A DNA stretch of 12,575 bases from an uncultured Eubacteriales bacterium (lineage in GTDB: Bacteria > Bacillota > Clostridia > Oscillospirales > CAG-382): contig URSI01000018.1 in the NCBI GenBank assembly GCA_900550505.1, positions 1 through 12,575 on the forward strand. Direction: 5' to 3'. Position numbers and translations under genes: made by a program. The notes below the pieces were generated by a model. The model was not told where the DNA came from, made no database searches, and saw only the letters and a list, made by a program, of their open reading frames with translations. Below, in pieces: positions 7,244-12,575 of the stretch. Position 1 is the first letter of the stretch, and each line of letters starts with the position of its first letter.

Positions 7244-8455
7244 TTGGCACGTTTAAAGATCCGTATATCGGTTGCGGCCGTGATGATGACGACGCTTTTT
7301 TTGTGCGGCTGCGAACGTGAGTATGTGAGCCCGCAGGTCAGCATGGACTCGGTCTCATTTGACAATGTCGTTTCAGCGGCTGATGGTGCGCTCGAGAAAA
7401 ATATACAGAGCTATTCGGAAGCTGAGCCCTATGTGGAAGCATGTCTGGGGGTCCTTTGCTCTCTCGATTCCACTACGTCAATGAGAGAAAACGCCGAGGC
7501 GCTTCTTTCGGAACTTACGGCTGCGCTGCCGGAAGGCGAACAGCGTAACATGCTCTTTCGCCGCATCACTCTCGGCTACCTGGGTGAGTCAAACTACTAT
7601 ACCAGCTACGAACGGATGCTGACGACGATTCTCGGCGGCACGCTCTCACAGCAGGAACGAGACAGGCTTTACAAGGACGTGATGCGTCAGGCATATCGCA
7701 TCTATATGCCCCTTTTTGAAGAAGCATTCGCACTCCTCGAAGACGGCGACGCTGCGCTGCGAGATATGAGACGGGAAATACTTCTCGAAGCGGACGGAAG
7801 CGACGTGTATTTCGTCGAGGTATACCAAACCGTATGCAGCGAAACGGAAAAAACGCTGAACGAGTCTTTTAACGTAAATCAGGATGATGTTCTCGCAGCT
7901 TTCGAGCGTGCGCTTCTCAACACCGACGATCCGGCACGGGCTGTCTCTCTGATGAAAAAAGCGCCGGCCGTGAACCTCGCAAAGGAACGCGCAGCGCTTT
8001 TTACGGATATTTTCCTGAGCAACGGGATAGATTGCCAGGGCATGGACAAAGCGGGTGCTTTTACGGTCCCCGATAGACCAACAGACGACACCGCCCCGGT
8101 ATGTGACCTCATGGCGCGAATATACACTGTCGAATACTCAGACGGAAGCTTTCACGACAGCGTGTTTATCATCCCTAAAATAAACTCCGACGCCCCCGGC
8201 GCACGGTCACTCAACTACGACATGGAGGACGAGCTGACCGGATACGACGAATTTCTCGAAAGCATCAACCGCTCACTCGGGAACTATGATTGGGACGGCT
8301 GGAACCAATATGTGTCATACACCTACTCATATGAGACCGACGGCTCCGTGATAACGATAGAAGCCGTCAAAACCGTCACAAAGCTGGGAGGATCCCCGGA
8401 AACCACGACATATGTATACAGCTACGATTCCGAAAACGATGAACGCGTAGACTGA
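7244..8455 (+). CDS. lipoprotein of unknown function
   Basis: I do not recognise the family. With a TTG start at 7244 the product has 403 residues and begins MARLKIR, followed by a hydrophobic stretch (10-20) and LCGC with C23 as the likely lipid-modified cysteine, a compact and normal lipoprotein signal. The ATG at 7229 would add five residues but leaves almost no 5' leader. Residues about 35-240 appear mainly helical, with short A/L/E-rich repeats such as DVLAAFERALLNT and RENAEALLSELTAAL; they may form a helical-repeat scaffold. Residues about 270-403 look beta-rich, with alternating Tyr/Thr/Ser and a tail near 345-395 (YVSYTYSYETDG, TTTYVYSYDSEN), and end in an acidic terminus. It is a single-gene transcript, with its own promoter upstream and terminator downstream. 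Exported, membrane-anchored location is well supported; function is not. Confidence 0.75.
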   Translation: MARLKIRISVAAVMMTTLFLCGCEREYVSPQVSMDSVSFDNVVSAADGALEKNIQSYSEAEPYVEACLGVLCSLDSTTSMRENAEALLSELTAALPEGEQRNMLFRRITLGYLGESNYYTSYERMLTTILGGTLSQQERDRLYKDVMRQAYRIYMPLFEEAFALLEDGDAALRDMRREILLEADGSDVYFVEVYQTVCSETEKTLNESFNVNQDDVLAAFERALLNTDDPARAVSLMKKAPAVNLAKERAALFTDIFLSNGIDCQGMDKAGAFTVPDRPTDDTAPVCDLMARIYTVEYSDGSFHDSVFIIPKINSDAPGARSLNYDMEDELTGYDEFLESINRSLGNYDWDGWNQYVSYTYSYETDGSVITIEAVKTVTKLGGSPETTTYVYSYDSENDERVD

Positions 8456-8460
8456 AGCAA

Positions 8461-8490
8461 GCCGCCGAAACAACGGCGGCTTTTTTTGTT
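8461..8490 (+). terminator. intrinsic terminator after the unknown lipoprotein gene
   Basis: GCCGCCG (8461-8467) pairs perfectly with CGGCGGC (8474-8480) around a 6-base loop and is followed by seven T residues, then GTT and more T. Two flanking A-T pairs can extend the stem. It starts 5 bases after the stop codon. Confidence 0.93.
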
Positions 8491-8496
8491 TTTTTC

Positions 8497-8525
8497 TTGC
8501 AATTGTGAAATCACTGTGGTATAAT
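8497..8525 (+). promoter_or_regulatory. sigma-A promoter of the DUF5685-like/J-domain/dac/yicC/remA/gmk run
   Basis: TTGCAA (8497-8502) and a perfect TATAAT (8520-8525) are 17 bases apart, directly after the preceding terminator. Transcription would start near 8532, leaving a leader of about 62 bases before the ATG at 8594. No terminator is seen between here and the right edge of the window. Confidence 0.85.
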
Positions 8526-8581
8526 GTACGCTGTATATATAAGATAGGATCCGTGTGCTCGGGTCGCAATTGCAAATATAC

Positions 8582-8586
8582 AGGAG
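8582..8586 (+). promoter_or_regulatory. ribosome-binding site fixing the start of the DUF5685-like gene
   Basis: AGGAG lies 7 bases before the ATG at 8594. The longer frame opening at 8555 has no ribosome-binding site. Confidence 0.8.
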
Positions 8587-8593
8587 TGGAGCG

Positions 8594-9484
8594 ATGTTTG
8601 GATACATCAGACCGAACACACCCGAGCTGCGCGTAAAGGAGCATGAGCTCTACAAAACCGTGTACTGCGGTCTGTGTTCGGCAGGAGGAAGAAAAGTATC
8701 GCGGCTAACAAGGCTCGGACTCAGTTACGACTTCGTATTTCTCGCCATGCTCAGGATGTGCTTTACGGATGAAACTCCCGTCGTAAAACGCATATCATGT
8801 CCCTGCTTTCCGATGCGCCGCAGAAACGCATTGAGCGAATGCCCGACGCTGAGATACTGTGCCGCCGCACATGCGGTACTGAGCTACTACAAGCTGTGCG
8901 ACGACGTTTCCGATTCCACGGGCTTTGCACGCGTCAAGGCTGCCGTTTTAAGAGCCGGAGCCGCAAGAGCCAAGGCTCGCGCGATAAAAATGGAACCCGG
9001 GCTGGAGAAAGCGGTGAAGCCGCCGCTTGATGAACTTTCTGAGCTTGAAAGATCCGGTGAAGGGTGCATAGACCGGGTGGCAGACAAGTTTGCGACGGTA
9101 GTGGCAAATGTGGCGTCGCTCGGATTCGACGGAGCCGCTGCACGGATACTGGCTCAGTGCGGGTATCACGCCGGACGATTCATATACCTTGCGGACGCCT
9201 GTGACGATCTTGAAGAGGACGCGCAACACGGCAGATATAACCCGTTGATCGCTTCCGCCGGTTCGGCAGAGGCAGCGCGCTCGCTCGTCCCCGTTTGTGT
9301 CACCAGCATGAACGACAGCATGAACGCACTTCTCGCATCGTTCGGGCTTTGCGTCGTGCCGTACGATGACGAAATCAGGTGCGCAATGAAGAACATAATT
9401 GAAAACATAGCCGTTTTTTCTTCCATGACAGCGGAAAAACGGCGAACAGAAGGCCGTCGCAACAAAAAAACGGCACGGCAATAA
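8594..9484 (+). CDS. DUF5685-like protein with two aspartate-rich motifs
   Basis: The 296-residue protein (ATG at 8594) resembles, from memory, the DUF5685 family of Clostridia: it opens MFGYIRPNTPEL, has YCGLC at 24-28 and ends its conserved core with YLADACDDLEEDAQHGRYNP at 198-217. I see no signal peptide or clear membrane helix. Two Asp-rich motifs stand out: DDVSD at 103-107 (in YYKLCDDVSD) and DACDDLEED at 201-209, both in helical contexts and about 100 residues apart. This layout recalls the paired metal-binding motifs of class I isoprenoid synthases, but the family has no known activity and the link is inference. Cysteines at 25, 28, 69, 71, 83 and 89 could bind a metal. The C-terminus is basic. 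The next gene begins 19 bases downstream and encodes a J-domain protein, so the two are probably co-expressed. Confidence 0.8.
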   Translation: MFGYIRPNTPELRVKEHELYKTVYCGLCSAGGRKVSRLTRLGLSYDFVFLAMLRMCFTDETPVVKRISCPCFPMRRRNALSECPTLRYCAAAHAVLSYYKLCDDVSDSTGFARVKAAVLRAGAARAKARAIKMEPGLEKAVKPPLDELSELERSGEGCIDRVADKFATVVANVASLGFDGAAARILAQCGYHAGRFIYLADACDDLEEDAQHGRYNPLIASAGSAEAARSLVPVCVTSMNDSMNALLASFGLCVVPYDDEIRCAMKNIIENIAVFSSMTAEKRRTEGRRNKKTARQ

Positions 9485-9503
9485 AACGAATGGGAACAAT
9501 CAC

Positions 9504-10100
9504 ATGACCGATCCTTACAAGGTGCTTGGTGTCAGTCCACAGGCCTCAGACGAAGAAATAAAAAAAGTATATCGGGAGCTTGCCAAGAAATATCACCCTG
9601 ACGCATACGTCAACAACCCGCTTGCCGATCTCGCACAGGAAAAAATGAAAGAGATCAACGAAGCATATGCCCAGATACAGAAGGAACGCTCCGCCGGTCA
9701 TTCGCAGTCCGGGCAGCGGTCAGGCGCTACGGGAAGTTATAACAGCGGAGGCTACACCGGCAGTTCTGAGTTCCTTCGCGTCAGAGAGCTCATAAACTCG
9801 GGGCGACGCACCGAAGCCGAAATGCTGCTTGATTCCATGAGCAGCGAAAAAAGAGGTGCCGAATGGTGCTTTCTCAAGGGCTGTGTGCGTTATCAGGGCG
9901 GATGGCTGCTGGAGGCTCGCAAGTATTTTGAACAGGCGTGCGCACTCGAACCTTCTAACCGTGAATATGCAGAAGCTCTCGCCAGAATGAACGCCGGTGC
10001 CGCAAACCGCACCGCCAGGGCAGGCTCTCTGGGACTCTGTGACGTGTGCTACGGGCTGATGTGTCTTGACTGTATGTGTGACTGCTGCAACGGCTGCTGA
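9504..10100 (+). CDS. J-domain co-chaperone with helical-repeat region and cysteine-rich tail
   Basis: The 198-residue protein begins with a J domain (residues about 3-60) carrying the HPD motif at 31-33 that activates DnaK (KKYHPDA). A Ser/Gly-rich linker spans about 63-88. Residues about 90-165 look like one or two TPR-type helical hairpins (REL..SGRRTEAEMLLD, WCFLKGCVRYQGGWLLEARKYFEQACALEP). The last 20 residues contain eight cysteines (179, 182, 187, 190, 192, 194, 195, 198), which suggests metal binding. It lacks the Gly/Phe region, zinc finger and substrate-binding domain of true DnaJ, so it is a class C J protein with a dedicated client rather than a general chaperone. The start has only a weak ribosome-binding site (GGGAAC). 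Its position right after the DUF5685-like gene suggests that protein as a client, but this is inferred. Confidence 0.87.
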   Translation: MTDPYKVLGVSPQASDEEIKKVYRELAKKYHPDAYVNNPLADLAQEKMKEINEAYAQIQKERSAGHSQSGQRSGATGSYNSGGYTGSSEFLRVRELINSGRRTEAEMLLDSMSSEKRGAEWCFLKGCVRYQGGWLLEARKYFEQACALEPSNREYAEALARMNAGAANRTARAGSLGLCDVCYGLMCLDCMCDCCNGC

Positions 10101-10123
10101 CGTTGATGAAATCTGATATAAAC

Positions 10124-10128
10124 GGTGA
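10124..10128 (+). promoter_or_regulatory. ribosome-binding site deciding the start of the carboxypeptidase gene
   Basis: GGTGA, complementary to the 3' end of 16S rRNA, lies 8 bases before the ATG at 10137. The alternative GTG start at 10125 overlaps this site and has none of its own. Confidence 0.55.
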
Positions 10129-10136
10129 ATACTCAA

Positions 10137-11234
10137 ATGAACCAAAGGTATAATTTTAACAACAGATCAAATTATTCACGCAAAATAAAGCTGAACTCCG
10201 CGGGCAAAGCGCTCGGTGCGACCGTATTTGCCGCCGCGGTCATGCTCGTTGTCATTCTGATACAGTTTTCCGGCTGCGGTGATATCGGGGATGTCTCTGA
10301 CATCTCCTCATATGTCAGCCCGGATACTTCTTCGGTAACATCCCCTGTCGAGGAAAGCACCGAAAATTCCGTACCTGAAGAATCCGAGCCTGACGCGGTG
10401 GAGTTGCCGTCGCTCGACGATATCGTAGTGACGGCGTGGAACTGCTATGTTGTCAACACGACGACGGGTGAGGTCCTTTATTCCAAAAACGCCGAGGAAC
10501 GTGCCTACCCCGCAAGCATAACAAAGCTGATGACCGCGAGCGTAGCCCTGAAATACTGCGATCCGTCTTCCGTTTTCACTGCCGGCGACGAATTGGAGCT
10601 TGTGGGTGAAGGCTCGAGTCTCGCGTGGATAAAAAGCGGAATGAAGCTCAAGCTCTCTATGCTGATAGATGCGATGCTGCTGCCGTCCGGCAATGACGCG
10701 GCTTACATAGTGGCCGTCAACGTAGCAAGGCAGGTCAAAAACGACGAAACGCTCTCTGCCCAGGACGCCGTCAAAGAATTTGCCGAGCTCATGAACAAAG
10801 AAGCTGCGGCTATCGGATGTACAGGCACCAATTTCGTAAATCCTGACGGCTATCACGACGACAACCATTATTCGACCGCCGAAGATCTCGCAAAGATATG
10901 CCAATATGCCCGGACTTTTGATGTCATCTGCCGCTCGGTCGCGAAGGAAGAGGTGAAAGTGACCTATGAAACCCTTGAAACGAACAAATGGCGCAACTCA
11001 AATTACCTTGTGTGCGAAAAGCTGAGCAACGGCGAGCCGAGCCCGTGGTACCTTCCGTATGTCACCGGCATGAAGACGGGATCGACCGACGAGGCGGGCA
11101 AGTGCCTTGCAGTGAGCGCGGAAAAGGACGGAGTGGAGGTCATTGCGATCATACTGAGGTGCAACTCAAGCGACAAACGGTTTGACGAAGCGTACAAGAT
11201 AATGACCACGCTGTTCGGCACCGGCGCGGAGTAA
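10137..11234 (+). CDS. D-alanyl-D-alanine carboxypeptidase (DacF/PBP5-type, N-terminally anchored)
   Basis: The 365-residue protein carries the three penicillin-binding motifs of S11 carboxypeptidases: SITK at 127-130 with nucleophile Ser127, SGN at 184-186 and KTG at 313-315 (GMKTGSTDEAG). These enzymes remove the terminal D-alanine of peptidoglycan stem peptides outside the cell. A basic N-terminus (NNRSNYSRKIK) is followed by one hydrophobic segment at about 25-45, ending FSGC (C47). It could be a signal anchor or, less likely given the Phe at -3, a lipobox. A Ser/Glu/Pro-rich linker (about 50-92) leads to the catalytic domain. The protein ends about 50 residues after KTG, with no C-terminal PBP5 beta domain or amphipathic anchor, so membrane attachment must be N-terminal. 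A GTG start at 10125 would add four residues. Confidence 0.88.
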   Translation: MNQRYNFNNRSNYSRKIKLNSAGKALGATVFAAAVMLVVILIQFSGCGDIGDVSDISSYVSPDTSSVTSPVEESTENSVPEESEPDAVELPSLDDIVVTAWNCYVVNTTTGEVLYSKNAEERAYPASITKLMTASVALKYCDPSSVFTAGDELELVGEGSSLAWIKSGMKLKLSMLIDAMLLPSGNDAAYIVAVNVARQVKNDETLSAQDAVKEFAELMNKEAAAIGCTGTNFVNPDGYHDDNHYSTAEDLAKICQYARTFDVICRSVAKEEVKVTYETLETNKWRNSNYLVCEKLSNGEPSPWYLPYVTGMKTGSTDEAGKCLAVSAEKDGVEVIAIILRCNSSDKRFDEAYKIMTTLFGTGAE

Positions 11235-11241
11235 TGACGCT

Positions 11242-12120
11242 ATGATAAAAAGCATGACGGGCTACGGACGCGAAAAACGTCTTGTCGGCACGAGAGACAT
11301 ACTCGCCGAGGTAAAATCGGTGAACAGCAGGTTTCTTGACGTAACGGTAAAGTTACCGCGTGTGTATTCTGTACTTGAGGAACGGGCAAGAATGCTGGTG
11401 TCATCATTTGTTACGCGCGCTAAAGTGGAGCTGTATATTTCCGTGGACAATATTGCCGGCGACAAGATCGAGCTCACGCTGAACCGTGAGTATCTGGATT
11501 CATTTCTCGCCGCACTCGAAACGATCGCAAGAGAATACGGCATTTGTCAGGCACCGAGCATGGAAATGATACTCGGACGCCCGGAGGTATTTTCCTCAAA
11601 ACGAGCTGACGAGGACTTCGACGCACTGTGGGAGGATATCGCCCCGGTGGTGACGCAGGCGTTCTGCCGCTACAACGAGATGCGTGAACGGGAAGGTTCC
11701 AATCTGCGCAAGGATCTGCTGAGCCGCATAGATACGATAGAAGCTATAGCAAGGAAACTCGCAGAAAAGGCTCCGGAAGCCGTCGCCGCAAACAACGAAC
11801 GGCTGAAAGCAAGAGTGACCGAGCTTCTGGGCGACACCAAGGTCGATGAGCAGCGTCTGCTCACCGAATGTGCCGCTTTGGCGGACAGGCAGGATATAAC
11901 CGAAGAGCTGACCCGGCTTTTCAGCCATATAATGCAGTTCAGGACGATACTCGACGAAGACGCACCGGTCGGACGTAAGCTCGATTTTCTCGTTCAGGAG
12001 CTGAACCGCGAGGTCAACACCTGCGGCAGCAAAGCGAACAGCATCGATCTCTCATCGCTGGTGATAGACGCCAAGTGCGAGCTCGAAAAAATACGCGAAC
12101 AGATACAGAATCTTGAATGA
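11242..12120 (+). CDS. yicC: YicC-family endoribonuclease
   Basis: The 292-residue protein has the family hallmarks: it opens MIKSMTGYGR, continues VKSVNSRFLD and ends with a conserved helical tail (DAKCELEKIREQIQNLE), preceded by the LVQELNREVNTCGSKAN stretch near residues 249-265. Length is normal for the family (about 290). E. coli YicC is an endoribonuclease that takes part in small-RNA turnover, and Bacillus YloC is its orthologue. The ribosome-binding site GGAG (11228-11231) overlaps the end of the carboxypeptidase gene, whose stop codon lies only 7 bases before this start, so the two are probably translationally linked. RemA and guanylate kinase genes follow, the usual order in Bacillota. 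Confidence 0.95.
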   Translation: MIKSMTGYGREKRLVGTRDILAEVKSVNSRFLDVTVKLPRVYSVLEERARMLVSSFVTRAKVELYISVDNIAGDKIELTLNREYLDSFLAALETIAREYGICQAPSMEMILGRPEVFSSKRADEDFDALWEDIAPVVTQAFCRYNEMREREGSNLRKDLLSRIDTIEAIARKLAEKAPEAVAANNERLKARVTELLGDTKVDEQRLLTECAALADRQDITEELTRLFSHIMQFRTILDEDAPVGRKLDFLVQELNREVNTCGSKANSIDLSSLVIDAKCELEKIREQIQNLE

Positions 12121-12121
12121 C

Positions 12122-12126
12122 GGAGG
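12122..12126 (+). promoter_or_regulatory. ribosome-binding site fixing the remA start
   Basis: GGAGG lies 7 bases before the ATG at 12134, which rules against the upstream in-frame ATG at 12113 that lies inside the end of yicC. Confidence 0.75.
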
Positions 12127-12133
12127 GATCGAT

Positions 12134-12373
12134 ATGGCTATGACGGATATCGGCAACGGAAGCTTTGTCAATGCCGATCGTATAGTCGCACTGGCAGGTC
12201 CCGATTCCATGCCTGTACGCAGGCTGATACAGGACGCCAAGGAAAACGGGCGCCTGATCGACGTGTCGTGCGGCAAAAAAACCGCCTGCGTCATCGTGAC
12301 GGATAACGGATATGTGATCCTTTCTGCCGAGGCCACCAAAACGATACGGGAAAGGATCATGAAAGATGAATGA
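12134..12373 (+). CDS. remA: RemA-family DNA-binding regulator (DUF370)
   Basis: The 79-residue protein matches RemA of Bacillus: DIGNGSFVNADRIVAL near the N-terminus, then PVRRLIQDAKENGRLIDVSCGKK and a closing VILSAEATKTIRERI. In Bacillus subtilis RemA is a small DNA-binding protein that activates biofilm matrix and osmoprotection genes; in other Clostridia its targets are unknown. The arginine-rich RRLIQDA segment and RLIDVSCGKKT loop correspond to the region implicated in DNA contact. It sits between yicC and gmk, the family's usual position, 13 bases after yicC and overlapping gmk by 8 bases. The length is typical (about 80-90 residues). Confidence 0.92.
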   Translation: MAMTDIGNGSFVNADRIVALAGPDSMPVRRLIQDAKENGRLIDVSCGKKTACVIVTDNGYVILSAEATKTIRERIMKDE

Positions 12374-12575
12374 CAGAAAAGGCACGCTGGTGGTATTGTC
12401 CGGACCTGCCGGCTCCGGAAAAAGCACCGTGCTGCGAAGGCTGCTGGAATCGAGGGATGATTTTTGCTTTTCGGTATCGCTGACCACGCGCAGTCCGCGT
12501 CCGAACGAGGTCGACGGAGTTGATTATTTCTTTACCGACCGCAGCAGCTTTGAAGAGCGCATACGAAGAGGGGAA
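12366..12575 (+). CDS. gmk: guanylate kinase, N-terminal part (cut by window edge)
   Basis: Seventy codons are visible before the window ends. The P-loop GPAGSGKST at residues 13-21 and the GMP-binding stretch SVSLTTRSPRPNEVDGVDYFF at 36-56 (given here as its key residues S36, S38, T40, T41, R42, R45, E48, G51, Y54) identify guanylate kinase, which phosphorylates GMP or dGMP to the diphosphate with ATP. Two small differences from the commonest form are Ser for Gly after the P-loop lysine and Asn for Gly before the Glu of the RxGE motif. The ATG overlaps the last 8 bases of remA, with a purine-rich AAAGGA about 10 bases upstream, so translation is probably coupled. Confidence 0.93.
   Translation, partial: MNDRKGTLVVLSGPAGSGKSTVLRRLLESRDDFCFSVSLTTRSPRPNEVDGVDYFFTDRSSFEERIRRGE

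Noticed and set aside
8948..9499. Minus-strand open frame of 183 codons opposite the DUF5685-like gene
   Set aside because: No ribosome-binding site or promoter, Cys/Arg/His-rich composition typical of antisense shadows, and it lies fully opposite a well-supported gene.
10114..10122. Extended -10-like TGATATAAA just before the carboxypeptidase gene
   Set aside because: There is no good -35 hexamer, and a start near 10129 would remove the ribosome-binding site at 10124-10128.
10308..10904. Minus-strand open frame of 198 codons opposite the carboxypeptidase gene
   Set aside because: The plus strand encodes all three penicillin-binding motifs; the antisense frame has no start signals.
1..12575. 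CRISPR arrays, insertion sequences, tRNA/rRNA genes, attachment sites and defence genes
   Set aside because: No direct repeat series, transposase or integrase motifs, tRNA-like folds or known defence domains were seen on either strand.

Overview
This 12.6 kb window looks like chromosomal core or near-core DNA from an anaerobic member of the Clostridia (Bacillota), probably an uncultured gut-type lineage. The support is: strong GGAGG-type ribosome-binding sites, near-consensus sigma-A promoters with 17-base spacers, TTG starts, several lipobox lipoproteins, and the Gram-positive cluster yicC-remA-gmk at the right end. I see no mobile element, CRISPR array, tRNA, rRNA or prophage signal. Lineage below class is a guess.

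Layout. (1) Positions 1-464, minus strand: the N-terminal part of a YugP-type membrane zinc metallopeptidase, cut by the window edge. (2) Positions 630-4630, plus strand: a promoter followed by four genes, namely a TtcA-like PP-loop tRNA thiolase, a PHP-domain phosphoesterase overlapping it, a lipoprotein of the M3 oligoendopeptidase type, and a small cytidine/blasticidin-type deaminase. They end at a 12-bp hairpin terminator that probably works in both directions. (3) Positions 4691-6253, minus strand: an isolated solute-binding lipoprotein with its own promoter and no ABC permease or ATPase nearby. (4) Positions 6403-7119, plus strand: a TepA-type ClpP-fold protease with a TTG start. (5) Positions 7191-8487: a near-perfect promoter, a lipoprotein of unknown function and a terminator. 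(6) Position 8497 to the right edge: a promoter followed by a tight gene run, namely a DUF5685-like protein, a J-domain protein with a cysteine-rich tail, a D-alanyl-D-alanine carboxypeptidase, YicC, RemA and the start of guanylate kinase.

How the genes fit together. The right half concerns cell-wall trimming (DacF-like), RNA turnover (YicC), biofilm/matrix gene control (RemA) and guanine nucleotide supply (Gmk). The left operon mixes tRNA modification, a metal-dependent phosphoesterase, peptide hydrolysis at the cell surface and nucleoside deamination, with no obvious single pathway. The most intriguing part is the DUF5685-like / J-domain pair. The first protein carries two aspartate-rich motifs about 100 residues apart, reminiscent of class I isoprenoid synthases, plus several cysteines. 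The second is a minimal co-chaperone ending in eight cysteines. I found no clear-cut new defence or mobile system. Several starts were moved from the longest open frame on the basis of ribosome-binding sites, promoters and signal peptides.
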